Shown in pieces: positions 11,613-23,233 of a stretch of DNA of 64,000 bases. How positions within the stretch are numbered: position 1 is the stretch's first letter; the number at the start of each line of letters is the position of its first letter. Made by a program: the position numbers and the translations under genes. The stretch lies in assembly GCF_028583425.1 (NCBI RefSeq), contig NC_072792.1, positions 155,316,676-155,380,675 on the forward strand, read 5' to 3'. Under the pieces are notes generated by a model. That model saw only the letters and a program-made list of their open reading frames with translations. It did not search any database and was not told the DNA's origin. This DNA is from Eublepharis macularius (Eukaryota > Chordata > Lepidosauria > Squamata > Eublepharidae).

Positions 11613-12353
11613 GAGAGCTTGAGCAGAATACATGACACCCCCTAACACAAAAAATACCATTCCTGGCTTTCCTGGAAAGCCATTTTACAATCCATTTATA
11701 TTTGCTATGTTTATGTGAAGTTCAAGGTGATGCAAATGACAGGCATTGAGCCATGTGCCATTTTCATAGATTAAAAAAAGGGAGATCCAAGGCTCCTTTA
11801 CCTAATACCAGGTGATGCTTACTTTTGCAATGCAGGGACTCGTTCAATGTGTTTTAAGCCTCTTCACACTTCTATAGGCAGACAAAAAGAAATAATAGGA
11901 TAAACCCTTTCGGGTAGGGGGTGGCATTATAATAATTTAGCATGCAATCTATTTCAGTGTGTTGGATTGTATTAAGCATACTGTGTTTCTCATCCTGACT
12001 GTCTTTTCAGTACTGACACTATATGAGAGTTACGTCTGTGAAGCAATACATTTTGGACATCCAAGCCAATCATGTATTGTAGAGCCATGTAATTAATTGT
12101 CATACTCAGGGCAAAAGACCATACTGGCTATTTAAATCCAATTTCACAGTAAGGCAAAGGGAACTAAATCAAGGGAGGTGGGGGTGAGGTATATGCTTTG
12201 GAAGTCAGCCACTGAGTTTCTAATCAATATAAATTTAATGGGCTTCTGTGCAGCTCAGAGCAAAATTAATTTTAAGATACTATGCAGCATTCCAGGAATC
12301 CTTAAAAATACATGGCAAATATATTGTCGAAGGCTTTCACAGCCAGAGAACGA

Positions 12354-12630
12354 TGGTTGTTGTGGATTTTCCGGGCTGTATAGCCGTGGTCTTGGCATTG
12401 TAGTTCCTGACGTTTCGCCAGCAGCTGTGACTGGCATCTTCAGAGGTGTAGCACCAAAAGACAGAGATCTCTCAGTGTCAAAACTGGTCATATAATGATG
12501 TTTTGACGCTGAGAGATCTCTGTCTTTCAGTGCTACACCTCTGAAGATGCCAGTCACAGCTGCTGGCGAAACGTCAGGAACTACAATGCCAAGACCACGG
12601 CTATACAGCCCGGAAAATCCACAACAACCA
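12354..12630. repeat. 277-bp foldback with ~133-bp arms
   Basis: The left arm begins 'tggttgttgtggattttccg' and the right arm ends with its complement 'cggaaaatccacaacaacca'. By eye the arms differ at only a few positions over about 133 bp ('caccaaaaga' against 'cactgaaaga', and 'gtgtc' against 'gcgtc'). The loop is about 10-20 nt around 12488-12500. Each arm carries the 'cctgacgtttcgccagcagc' block, which is abundant in squamate DNA. The structure is either an inverted tandem insertion of one repeat or a MITE. Confidence 0.85.
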
Positions 12631-12698
12631 AAGTACAAATGCTTAGGGAAAATAACTTACTGTTCTTCAATAAAAAAATCAGTCAAGTTTGAGACTTG

Positions 12699-12910
12699 GG
12701 CCGATTCCAGATGACTAACCTTAAGGCGTTTCATGCCGCCCTCTTCCGGATCGCGACGGGGAAAATGCGAAATATCGCGTTTCCTCGCGCGAGTTTTGCG
12801 CGTCATCGTGCAAAACTCGCGCGAGGAAACGCGATATTTCGCATTTTCCCCGTCGCGATCCGGAAGAGGGTGGCATGAAACGCCTTAAGGTTAGTCATCT
12901 GGAATCGGCC
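12699..12910. mobile_element. 212-bp near-perfect CpG-rich foldback element (MITE-like)
   Basis: The arms are 12699-12802 and 12807-12910, starting GGCCGATTCCAGATGACTAA and ending with its complement. Only two mismatches were seen (g/a near 12739 against its partner, and one beside the 4-nt loop 'tcat'). The arms are rich in undecayed CG, for example 'tcgcgcgag' and 'atcgcgac', unlike the AT-rich flanks. There is no coding capacity. The short TTG on both sides is too little to call a target duplication. Confidence 0.85.
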
Positions 12911-12911
12911 T

Positions 12912-13065
12912 TGGACTGGGTTCAAAGTCTTGCTCAAAACTCATGGAGTGACCTTGCGCCAATCATCATCTCTCAGACTAACCTGCCTCACAGGATGGTT
13001 TTGAGGATAAAAGAGGAAAGACTATGTACACCACCCAAACTTTTAGAGGAGGGATAGGATACAAA
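12912..13065 (+). mobile_element. tRNA-SINE 3' half
   Basis: The order 'tgggttcaaa', 'gtgaccttgcgccaatcatc', 'ctaacctgcctcacaggatg' and 'tgaggataaaagaggaaaga' is the body of the same SINE seen at 20520-20735. Confidence 0.6.
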
Positions 13066-13164
13066 TTAACTAAGTATTGGTTCTCTTTGGCTCCAGCTAA
13101 GCATAAAATTTTTATTAACATAATGTGTTTTAAAGATATAAATTGTGCAGTCTCCTCCTATGGA

Positions 13165-13385
13165 AGAGGGCAGGTGTAGTGTAATGGCTAATGTCAGACT
13201 AGGACTGGAGAGACCCAGGTTCAAACCTCCACTCAGCTCTGAAGGTCTCTGTTGGACTTTTAGCCAGTCACTTTCTCTCTCAGTCTAAATGGCCTCACGG
13301 GACTGTTATGATGATACAATGGAGAAGAGGAGAATCATGAATGTCACTCTAAGCTCCTTCAGGAAGGGTGAGATAAAAAGGTGAC
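13165..13385 (+). mobile_element. tRNA-derived SINE
   Basis: The tRNA-like head 'aggtgtagtgtaatggctaa' has box B 'ggttcaaacctc' about 45 bp downstream. It continues through 'tagccagtcactttctctct', 'ggcctcacgggactgttatg' and 'aagctccttcaggaaggg' to its tail. Both internal pol III boxes are recognisable. Confidence 0.7.
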
Positions 13386-13699
13386 TGGAGTGTCCAAAGT
13401 ACGGATGCTCAGTACATACTTGGTCAATTTACAAAGCAGAGTTACACCCTTCTAAATCCATTGACGTTCATGTGTTTTTATTGATTGACAAATGCTGTTT
13501 GAGTGTGGGATTGTGGTGTGTTACACTTACAAGGGAATGAAACTTCAAAATGTAATGGAACCCTTCCTAATCATGTAAGTTAGCTTTGTTTATTAAATGT
13601 TAAGCTCTTTTCACACTTCCTTCAACATCTTAAAAAGACAGATTATGCATTATTTAAATAAATCAGGTGTCCCATGGCACACATTTTCTCTAGAATAAA

Positions 13700-13835
13700 C
13701 TTTGGTGAGTCAGATTTTGCTTCATCAGATGAATGAAACCTTATGCTGGGATTAATGTTGTGTTAGTCTTAAAAGTGCTGGATTCCTGTTTTATTCTGCT
13801 GCTACAGGCCAACACAGCTAATCACCTTGACATTT
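13700..13835 (+). repeat. Old interspersed repeat (as at 10250)
   Basis: The sequence 'gttgtgttagtcttaaaagt' followed by 'tctgctgctacaggccaaca' is the diagnostic end of this widespread amniote repeat. Non-coding. Confidence 0.55.
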
Positions 13836-15768
13836 AAAAAATCATTTTAAAACTCTTTATTCATTGACAGGTTTATTTTTAAACAATAAAGCAAAATCTA
13901 TTGGAAGGGTGCTTGCCAAGACCTCATGTCACTTAAACCTAGCCACAATCTTAATTGATAGAGAATCCTGAAAATGAAAAGGATAATATTAAACACATCA
14001 CAGCTATCTGATAGTGATTTTTTTATATATAATAGTACTCTGCTGCCAATTATAAATTGCCCTACTACCACTTATCCAAATATAATCCAAGACACTAACT
14101 GCAGTGATACAAAGAAATATGAGCTTTCTTATTTCCAAATAAAACTCAGATGCATATTTTCTAGCTCATTTGCATAAAGAACAGTTACATCAAAGAATCG
14201 TATATATTTTAGCACTAATTGTTTACAGAATATAATATCAAAAAAGGTTAATACAAACATCTTTTCAGAATTATATTTTCCTGGAATACATGGCACCAGA
14301 CAAACTTGAATGACAGGTCAATCAGACCTCACTATAATACAAATACCTCAAATTCTGGAGTCATACTTTGTTATGAGTTAGAAACACTTCTGGGAAGTAA
14401 TCACTTCCAACACTTAAATCTTAGTTATGGAATGAAAACAAGAAAAATGTTTACAGTTACTGGAACTTTCTTACTTATTTTTGAGATTGTACTGACCTGC
14501 AGCCTAATCACTTTGCAGAGAAGGAATTTGCCACTAAAGTAAGCTTTGCCCCCCTGCCCCATGTGAATGTCTCAATTGAATAATACTCACATACAGATTC
14601 TAGAAGAGGGGTCCAAGAAAAATCCCTGAATACTGCAATTTCCCCTTTCCCAATTTATGTTGTTGTATGAAACTGTTTTCTGCCTTCATCTGAAGGAACA
14701 GAACAGTCAACAGAAATTTCACAGTATCCTGCACCACTCCACTACAGCCAAAACACTTTCCCCACAGATAAGCCGCTAAGAGTCCACACTCATCGTTACT
14801 GTATTAAATTTCCCCCTCCTTTTAAAAAAAAGCCTTTACTATCTTACTGATTTATGGTTATAAAGCAAGGGGGGCTTTCCCCATTCTTTCAATGCACACT
14901 TTGTAGTGAAGTGGGGACTTCAGTCCTTGTTAGTGATTGTGAGTAGGCAGGTGGGGAGCTGAGAGGCCTACAAGCTTAATTAAATTTCTACTATTGCTCC
15001 TTGAATCCATACCAAGAAGCAAATGTACCTCCAGCTGTCTGTTGCTCTGAGCACCTGGCATATAAGACAGCTTGTCAAAGCTGCATCAACTTGTCACAGC
15101 TGACAGGTTCTATTTCCAGACCCAAAATGCTGAAGTGGGAGAGGAAAGGAAGGATATTATGAAAATAACCCAGGAACCACAGACAGCTTCAAGCCAAAGT
15201 TTAACTGGTTGGCATGAAAGTGGCCTACTTCCTTCTCCAATTCACACATCAGTAGTGTCACTGAAAACAGGGTCCAAAACAGTAGATGGGACAGAAGGGT
15301 AGAACAACAGGGATTCATTTGTGCCATCGTCACTCAGGCAAAAGTGTCACAAGCAGCCAGCCTTTCCTCTGGAATGATTCTCGTGTGCATAATTGATCAC
15401 CACACATAACCAGCCCATCAGCACTGGCTGTGGGGGGAAAAAACTTACTGGAATAGTCACTGTGGAAAATATTATTCACCTAGCACTGTGGCGTTTTATG
15501 CCATGCATCTTTTTAAAAGTCCACCAAGGTTGGCCGTTTTACAGATAAGTTACTGAGGCTAAAGAAGTGTCATTGCCCCATGACCACCACTGAACCCATG
15601 GTTAAGAAGATTTGCCAGTATCCCCAAAAGGTGAACATAGTCAGTGTTCAACATCAACTCTACTTGAGCAGGTCCCTGAAGAGGTTTCCCACCCTGCTGA
15701 GTTCCCTACCATTTTCTTGGTAAGAATGCTTCGGGGGGGCGGGATATTGCTTGTCTAACAATGGCAGG
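13836..15768. other. Intergenic DNA, no gene or clear repeat seen
   Basis: AT-rich unique-looking sequence with short chance frames only. It lacks the recurrent repeat blocks of the neighbouring kilobases. Confidence 0.5.
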
Positions 15769-15985
15769 CCCTGACCTGATAGCCCAGGTGAGCCTGATCT
15801 CATCAGATCTCAGAAGCTAAGCAGGGTTGGCCTTGGTTAGTAGTTGGATGGGAGACCTCAAATGAAGACCAGGGTTGCAGAGGCAGGCAATGGTAAACTA
15901 CCTCTGTTAGTCTCTTGCCATGAAAATTCCACCAGGGATCGTCATAAGTCAGCTATGACAAGGGCACTCTCCACCACCACCAATG
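15769..15985 (+). mobile_element. 5S-rRNA-headed SINE (5S-Sauria type)
   Basis: 15795-15857 follows 5S rRNA closely ('gatctcagaagctaagcagg', then 'ggttagtagttggatggga'), covering the box A and box C parts of the pol III internal promoter. Next come 'gggttgcagaggcaggcaat', 'gttagtctcttgccatgaaa' and the tail 'gtcataagtcagctatgac' to 'gcactctccaccaccac'. 5S-derived SINEs of this layout are known from lepidosaurs. Related copies lie at 36620 and 56970 on the minus strand. Confidence 0.85.
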
Positions 15986-16224
15986 GCAGAAATGCTGCAC
16001 CACACATTTATTTTATGGTGCGTATCTCTAGAATATGCATTAAATATGCCAGCAGCTCTACATGGAAGTATGCAAACTGTTGCAAACAATATCCACTAAC
16101 GGCATGCACTTCCATTATCAGGATCATGTAAAGGCCATTTTAACTGCCTTTCACGAAAGTTTCCAAAGCATTATAGGTGTTTTCAGCCATTTATGGTAGT
16201 ATGAAGAAAACCAATCCATTCACA

Positions 16225-16330
16225 TGGACTGTCAACTTAACCCACCTCACAAGATTGTCAGGGGAATAAAATGGGGAAGATGGAAACATGCATGCTGCTC
16301 TAAGCTCCTTGGAGGAAGGCTGATATAACA
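16225..16330 (+). mobile_element. SINE 3' fragment
   Basis: The order 'acccacctcacaagattgtc', then 'aataaaatggggaaga' and 'taagctccttggaggaaggc', matches the 3' half of the SINE at 13165-13385. Confidence 0.55.
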
Positions 16331-16352
16331 ATGGGCTAAATACACAGAACAG

Positions 16353-16425
16353 TGTACAGTGCAGTCCTAAAGAGTCACACCCTTCTAAGTCCCTTGAAGT
16401 CAAAGGGTGTAACTTTGCCTCTGAT
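16353..16425. repeat. Palindromic repeat, family B
   Basis: The arm 'gcagtcctaaagagtcacac' and the returning arm 'gggtgtaactttgcc' flank 'aagtcccttgaagtcaaa'. Decayed copy. Confidence 0.5.
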
Positions 16426-16903
16426 TAAACTATGAAAGTTATTATGAGAATAAAAAAGAATCACAGTTTGAAAAAAAAAAGAATATGCTGTCACTAAATT
16501 CTGCACATCTTCTGATCATGCTGTTCTAGGTCATCTTTACCACTTGGTGCAAAAATTTAATTAAACATATGCTACTTGCATCTTTGCATATGCTAAAAAA
16601 AATGGGGAAAGATTCTTATTTACAGTAGAAACTTCAGTGTCAATATACAATAATGCAAATCTTAAGACAAGAACATGTATAAAGTATGCTTGTGGTAGAA
16701 CGGCCCAATTGATCTAGGTACACCACTTCATTCAGCCCTCTGAGGTGTCTAGGCACCAATGGCCACCCAGGTCTCCACCAGGTGATGTGCCACTCTCCCG
16801 GCCCACCCAACTTTCTCTCTTTCTGTTGTTTTAGGAATTACCTGCTGAGAGGACCAGCACTCCAACTCCCCCTTCCTGCATTGCTATTCTAAGGGCCCAC
16901 TGT

Positions 16904-17240
16904 GGTTGCCAGGTCCCCTTACTCTCCCGGTGGGGGGACCCGGCATTCACCTTCTCTTTGCTTCTTGCATGCCTCCCAGAAGTGATGTCATTGTGCAGGT
17001 GTGGGGCATGCATGCACTTCTTAGAGGGTTGATTTGGGCTCCAAATGGGCCCAATTTGGCCTACTTTGAAGCACTGGAGCACTTTCAGGGCAGCGTGATG
17101 ACATCACTCCTGGGAGTGACATCACCACACTGTCCCCGGGAGAGGCCTGTTCCCAGCCTTCCCCCCCACACCAGCCAGGTGAGTGATGGTGGGGGGCCAA
17201 GGGTGGGAGTGGAGGATCCCCTGCCCCCACTGGGGGACCT
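16904..17240 (+). mobile_element. Repeat with twin ACATCACTTC blocks (family C)
   Basis: Begins 'gttgccaggtcccc'. It has 'cagaagtgatgtcat' near 16978 and 'tgacatcactcctgggagtg' near 17099, joined by 'gggctccaaatgggcccaat'. The same two blocks in the same order recur at 63440-63860, where the end reads 'gggacctggcaaccct'. It looks like a non-autonomous DNA element with GTTGCCAGGTCCC-type inverted ends. Several long GC-rich frames cross it, but none resembles a protein family. Confidence 0.5.
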
Positions 17241-19398
17241 GAGATCCCTAGGCCCCATTTCATGCCTGGATCTTCCTCTACCCATTGATTGGTTGCCATG
17301 GGGATGGCTTACCCCACTTTCAAAATATTGATTTACCAGCTAACCACCTCCCTTCCTTGCCACTCAGTTCCCTGTCTTTCTACTGAGATTCAAGGTGGAT
17401 TACCCATTGTACGTCAATACAATCACTGGCTGGGAAATTCAATAAATAATACATACAATAAACAATACAATAGAAATTTGAAGACATGCAGAAATCCAAT
17501 ACAAAGCTGAATCAAAACATAATCAATTTGACATGGCATATTAATTTACACAGAAGAACTATCTCAATCAAACCAAAGGGGAGTGGTCAGGGAACACCTT
17601 GAACATCTTCCTGCATAAATATAGTGGCAATTTTGAAGTGGCCCATATGAGAGCCAAGCATTCTTTTTAAATCATGGAATAATGCTATTCCCAGAACAGG
17701 GGTGTGCAGCTCTGAAAGACCACTCATCCTCTTGGGACAACACAGCCCTGAGACCCAATTCTGAAGTATCAGTGTGGAGCACAAATATCTTTTCAAAGTC
17801 AGGAGCCCTTTGAACTGTGGAGGTCTATGTGTTATGGAGAACTAGCATTCAAAATAGTAAAGAATTTTTAAATAGTCAAATGTCCACCCACATACTATCA
17901 GCATGGAAATTGAAGTTACAGTGTTTTAAAAGCTTCCCATTACCTTGAAGTCTTTGGCTAAGCAGCTAGCCCTTTATTGACTCCACGTGGCAATGGGGGC
18001 CTTCAGCTGGAACTCTGGTGTGAGAGCTCCTTTCCCCACCATGGACCACCCCAAATTGACCCCTCTCACTCAGTACCAAGGGATTTAATTTTATTATCTC
18101 CATTTGTCCCCCCCCCCCGTTTTGGTTCAAAGAATTCTTCCTGAAACGTCCAGGAAAACACAGTCTAGCCCCTGGCACCCCCAAGCCTCTGTGTCCCTTC
18201 TAGTTGTCAGATTGCCAGTATGAGCTGACCATTTCATTGTGTCCCTCCAGGAAGGCCATTGGCACTTTCAAAGTTTTGACAGTTGGTACTTGGAGAGGCT
18301 GAGAAGCAATTGACTTCCCCCTTCCTGCCTGTTTCCAGGTGGGAGAGAGAAAAGCTGTTTTAAAAACTGAGTGTGGAGTTTTTATAAAGCCTCCAAATAA
18401 AATGAATTTCCCCACAATGCTATTTGTGGAAAATGTGCCTACTTTCTCTTATTTTTCATAGTTCTGCAAATTTTTCAGTTTATTGGTCAGGAGGCACAAG
18501 AAACTAAGCAAGGTACCACGGGCTCACACTTTAACCACTAAAACTGTATTCAGCAGCTTAAAATTTCAACAGGCATTCTATATATGGTTTCAATGATATC
18601 GTTACACCATAAGGGCTAGAACATTGCTTTTCTATTGTAAGTGGAGAATCTCAGGAAGCAGAACAACTCTGCAATATTTCTACATTCCCACATAATAGTG
18701 GCATATACAGTCCTACCAAAAGTTTACCAGTCATTCTGGGAGATTTCAGCACCATCCAGGGCCAGTTCCAGGTTTTGGGTAGCCCTGGACAGAGAGTGCA
18801 CAAGGGGTGGGAGCTGTCCCCACTAACAGGCTCACCTCCTTGCTCTCCCACCCATGTGCTCCACCTGCCTGTGTATCCTTTAGGCTTGCCATTCCTGTGC
18901 GAGGAAAGACTCTGACACCTCCACAGGGTAAGTGGCTCCCAGTCTCCCGCCAGGGGACTCAAGGGACCTGACAACCCTAGGATCCTTCCTTTGCCCAGTC
19001 GCAAGCTCTCCTACCACCTACTCCCACAGCTGCCCACATTGCCTGCACGCCCTTTCCCTAATGGTGCTAGGTTGTGGGTGCAGCTAGGAGTGCCACTGCC
19101 AAAGCCACCAGGGATTCTGATGCTTTGTGCACCACCCCCCATGCCCTTCTCCAGCAGCATCAGGCAGCATATGCAGCTAGGAGCACAGGTGACAAAGCAT
19201 TTTCAAGCAGGCAATGGAAGGGTCCGCATGCTGGCATCAGAAGAGATGCGTGCGTAGGGAAATGGCAGCAGCAGGCCCCACCAGAAGCCATGGGCCCTGG
19301 CAGCTGACCCACTTTGCCATGTGCTGACTCCAGCTCTGGTGCAATCCACTGTAATTATTTCTCCGTACCCTCACCATGACCATGATTCATATAGTGCA
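17241..19398. other. Intergenic DNA; small repeat pieces only
   Basis: No gene recognised. 'gagattcaaggtggat' near 17388 and 'gggacctgacaaccct' near 18965 look like fragments of SINE and family C ends. A C-rich run lies near 18109-18118. Confidence 0.45.
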
Positions 19399-19487
19399 AT
19401 CCTGAGAATACTTTCTTAGGTATAAGCCCAGTTGAATAGAATTCAGTAGAATTCTGAGAAGGCCTGCTTAGAATTGCACTGTTACTT
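19399..19487. repeat. Palindromic repeat, family B
   Basis: Starts 'tgcaatcctgagaatacttt' and ends 'gcctgcttagaattgcact', an imperfect inverted pair around 'gaatagaattcag'. Confidence 0.55.
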
Positions 19488-19871
19488 ACTTGCAGGGGGT
19501 TCTAGCACTCCAGCAATTCAGTTTTGGCCACCCCGTCTCTTTTTTGCCACTATGTACGAGCATAGATGTGTTGTATCATGAGGAAATGCAGCATCTTAGC
19601 AATCACTCGGCAGGCACCAGCTGTGATCCAAAAGAATCCCTAAAATGTTTCACCAAGTGTTTTTGCTTACACCTTCAATCCCATTTCTCTCACCACCCCA
19701 CACCCTAAATTATATTCAAAATATCTTATTTTTTACTTGGTTGGATGACAACTGGCATAAAATGAGTTCCCGTGAAATACCGTATGCTGATTTCTTTTTC
19801 ATTTTTGGTAAATCAAGGTCTAGAACTACTAAATGATTAATAATAATAAAACATATACCAAGATTGTAAAT

Positions 19872-20298
19872 TAGCAACAGAGCCTGTTATGTGGAATAAT
19901 ACAACAGGGTCTAGAAAACTGATTTGCCAGGCCTCTGTTGTGGGGTCTTGGGAGGGCCATGCCACTTTGTCGGGCATCCTTGTTGCCTCCATGTCTTCTG
20001 CAGGGACTTGGGAGGGCTGCACTGCCATGCTGGGTCTCACTGCCACCTCCATGGCCCCTCAGAGGTCTGGCACAGGGGGCAGGGAGACATGGTGTGGCAG
20101 CACAGCCCTCCGAAGGCCCACAGCAGCCGCACCACCACGCTGGACCTTCCTGCCACTATGATGGTCTTTTCGGGGCCTCCAAGACAAGCCATGTTGCCAA
20201 GCACTCACTTTTTATCCCTGCGGAAGGGCCTGCAAGCGCACCTGTGCAGGGATAAACAGTGTGTCGTTGCCAATACGGCTTGTCTTTTATATAGTAGG
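19872..20298 (+). mobile_element. GC-rich repeat with ~60-bp internal units (family D), copy 1
   Basis: Begins 'tagcaacagagcctgttatg', whose start folds with 'acaacagggtctagaaaa', and ends 'ggcttgtcttttatatagta'. Between these lie imperfect units of about 60 bp centred on 'cttgggagggc' and 'ctcactgccacctccatggc'. Start, end and internal units match copy 2 at 23234-23646. Open frames here are by-products of GC-rich repeats. Confidence 0.6.
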
Positions 20299-20519
20299 AT
20301 GAGTTAAAAGCCAATATGGGTGCCTCTGTCCAGGTATCGTGCATGTGGGGCTGTCTTAGACTGCATCACTCTATGGTCCATCTTGCCTCATACTGACTGC
20401 AGCTAGTAGATGCTCTCCAGTGCTTCATTCTGAGCTCTTTGCCAGCCCTTTTTCCTTTTTGTCAGGAACTAAAGTCGGATCTGGCTGTATGTGATGCTTG
20501 CACTTTATCCACTGGGCTG

Positions 20520-20735
20520 CTGCTCCTGCCATGTTTACCACAATCATGGTTTGAATCCCCATTCTGCCATGAAAGCTTGCTGGATGACCTTGGGCCAGTC
20601 ACACCCTCTCTGCCTAACCTACCTCACAGGGTCATTGTGAGGATAAAATGGAGGAGACGATAACAATGTGAGCTGCTTTAGATCCCCATTTAGGTGATAA
20701 GGCAGGGTATAGATCAAGTAAATAAATATGCAGTC
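20520..20735 (+). mobile_element. tRNA-derived SINE
   Basis: Body parts in order: box B 'ggtttgaatccccattctgc', 'gatgaccttgggccagtcac', 'cctaacctacctcacagggt', 'gtgaggataaaatggaggag', 'gtgagctgctttagatcccc' and an end 'aagtaaataaat'. The head is diverged. This is the best-preserved member of this SINE in the window. Confidence 0.75.
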
Positions 20736-20739
20736 TTGA

Positions 20740-21654
20740 ACCACAAAATAACTTTTCTGAATTGAGCTCGCTGGTTCATAAATAACAATCACTTGGAACA
20801 CTTTCTAGGCAGGAGTCTATGTGCCCATTCATCAGCGCTGGTAATCACTCCAAACCTCAATTATTTTCTTGCCTTATTGACATTTGGCAAAGGATTAAGG
20901 ATTTATTGGACATCTTGGTCTTAATTAATAATCTGAAAAGTCACAAAAAAGCCCTGTGGATCTTCATGAACAAAGGCTACTAGAAATCTATTAAACTGGT
21001 CTGTTAGTGGAGGTTGCAGATCAGATGAAGGGAATGAATGAGATCAGAGCTGCTCATGAAGCCACTGGCAATGAGCCTGGAGTAGAAAAGCAACGAATGC
21101 ATCTTCAACATGTCATCACTCACTTGGCTATAATTCTTTGACAGCTCACTTGACTTCTTAGTTTAAAAGGTGGACATTAATTAATGGTCTCATCCATATT
21201 CATAATTGTCGGGTAAACGCAGAGGCCCAGCTGCAGGAGACCAGTGACAAAGGAGCAAATGAGTTTGTCTAAATACGCTCCGAGCGGTTTGAGTGTGATT
21301 AATGGTAAGCAAAGAATGGGCACGGCTTTATTAAATGATTAATTTACAGTGGGTGCAAAATTAGCGTCGAGGCCGTCTGATCCTTACTGCAAACTTCATA
21401 TTGGAGAGAGGGGGAGAGTGGTTGCTAGCTCGATAACGATCATAAAACACAACACAAATGCAAGCTGCTGACTTTGATCCGTACCTTTCCCAAGTGTTTC
21501 TTCTCTACCTAGCTGTAAGGCTGCCTCCTGCTTCACCATCAGGCTAGCCAACATCCCATCCGTGGTGGGCCAAGTCCATGTCATGGGGGCATGGCAAGAC
21601 ATTTTTCTCGTGCCCATTAAACAATGGAATTTTCTCTCATTAAAAACTCAGTTA
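20740..21654. other. Intergenic DNA with candidate conserved noncoding block (about 21120-21390)
   Basis: No gene and no repeat recognised. From about 21120 to 21390 the sequence is dense in homeodomain-type cores, for example 'attaattaatgg', 'tgattaatgg' and 'aaatgattaatttac', with 'gggtaaacgcag' (forkhead-like). Lack of decay and absence of repeats make it a candidate enhancer, but conservation cannot be tested from this sequence alone. Confidence 0.3.
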
Positions 21655-21815
21655 AGGTTGCCAACTCCTGCACTAGAAATTCATGGTGAGTTAGGGGCAA
21701 AGCCTGGGGAGATGGGGTTGAGAGAGGGGAGGGAGCTCAGTGGGGATATGATTCCATAGATTTCCCCCTTCCAAAACTGGCGTTTCCTCCAGGGGAGCTG
21801 ATCTCTGTAGTCTCC
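21655..21815 (-). mobile_element. MITE family A, partial
   Basis: Starts 'aaggttgccaactcctgcac'. 'ggggcaaagcctggggag', 'ggggatatgattccatag' and 'ggggagctgatctctgtagt' keep the family order. The far end is missing. Confidence 0.6.
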
Positions 21816-21924
21816 CTGCGCTCCAGCTTTTGAAATGCTTTTTTGAATGCCGTTTTAGTAGATTGCATATCAAAAGCTGAATTCTTCTCCCTATCCCTTT
21901 CTTCTTAATCATCCACAGTATTCT

Positions 21925-22125
21925 TATTTACTTTGTTTATGCCCTGCCTTTCTCCCCAGCGGCGATCCAAAGTGGCTTACAACAGCCCCCCTCCTCCATT
22001 TTATCTTTGAAAAAGTCCTGTGAGGTAGATTAGGCTGAGCCGGGTGTATGACTGGCCCAAGTGAGCTTCCATGGCGGAGTGAGGATTCGAACCTGGAACT
22101 CCCAGATCCCAGTCCAACACTCTGA
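21925..22125 (-). mobile_element. tRNA-derived SINE
   Basis: Reverse-strand copy of the SINE at 20520. The read starts with the tail ('tttatgccctgcctttctcc'), then 'cctcctccattttatctttg', 'ctgtgaggtagattaggctg' and 'gaggattcgaacctggaact', which is box B in complement. Confidence 0.75.
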
Positions 22126-23024
22126 CGCCTCCAGTATTCTTCAAGACTGCACATCTCTTAGAAGAAGTGGGAGAACAAGTTCATTTTTCTCTTTATATAA
22201 CTTACAGTGCTGCCTTATTGTTATCCTGACACTTCCCATCAAAGACTAAAGGTTCCATCAATGCCAACTGCTTCGGTTCTAGACAACGTTCCTGGCAATT
22301 GTATTACTGTTACAACTTTTTTAAAATTATTCCTAGGAGATAGGCCAGCTGCTTCCCAGCAGAATTATCACCATACAAGGAAACAAGATGTGAATTTTGG
22401 AGAGATTCAACTCTCCACAAGATTGTTTCCTACAGAAATGCCATCTGTAGCTATTTTGCGATCCAAAAGCCCAGGTAAAAAATGTATGCTCATTGCCTGC
22501 TTTCCACCAAAGAAAGATAAGTAAAGGAGAAAGAAAAAAAGTGCTATCACAGCTACTCTCCCCCCTCCTGTAATCTAAGCCCGTTCCAAAGGAAATATTT
22601 GTCCTACGGATAATATTTGTCAGGCTGAATGCAGATACAATATCAAACAAGTGGCCTAAGCAGTTTAATCATGCCTTCAAAATATACACAATTTTTTTAG
22701 CTGAAAAAATAATTCAAATTTTTAGAAGCATGACTGAATGATGAAAAATTTGTTTGCTGATCTCCTAACACACACACACACACACACACTTCCTCTTAAT
22801 AATTTGTCATTAACATCATCCTTTGTGTCCAAAGATGGAAATTGCCTCAAGAAAAGCTTTTTAATAAATTTAATAGTTGTGTGCAAAGAGGATATGTGTG
22901 TTCATGGTCCGGTTAAAAAAGAGGAAGCAGAGAGTGGGACTAAATGGACAGGGAAAAGAGCAGTAGTTCCCGCCTCCCCAGGCATCTGTGCTGAGACTCA
23001 GCGCTATTTATTCTTAAATGATGC
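22126..23024. other. Intergenic DNA with (CA)n microsatellite
   Basis: No gene seen. A CA/TG dinucleotide run lies at about 22768-22789. The rest reads as unique sequence. Confidence 0.5.
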
Positions 23025-23233
23025 AGAACTGGTGGTAGACTGGAAGGCAGCAACAAACTTTGCAGATTTCACCCAATTGTTCAGGATGCTACACGAGGGA
23101 ATTGCAAGGGGCTCCAAAAGGACCTTTCCAAACTGGGTGAATAGGAAAAGAATTGGTGGATAACATTCAATGCAAGTTCAAAGTGATGCACACTGGGGCA
23201 AAAAAACCCACCTCCTAATTTCATCTGTGACTA

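Noticed and set aside
15790..15860. 5S rRNA gene
   Set aside because: Only the promoter part of 5S is present and it runs directly into a SINE body.
16906..17331. 141-codon frame
   Set aside because: GC-rich translation of repeat family C, with no domain.
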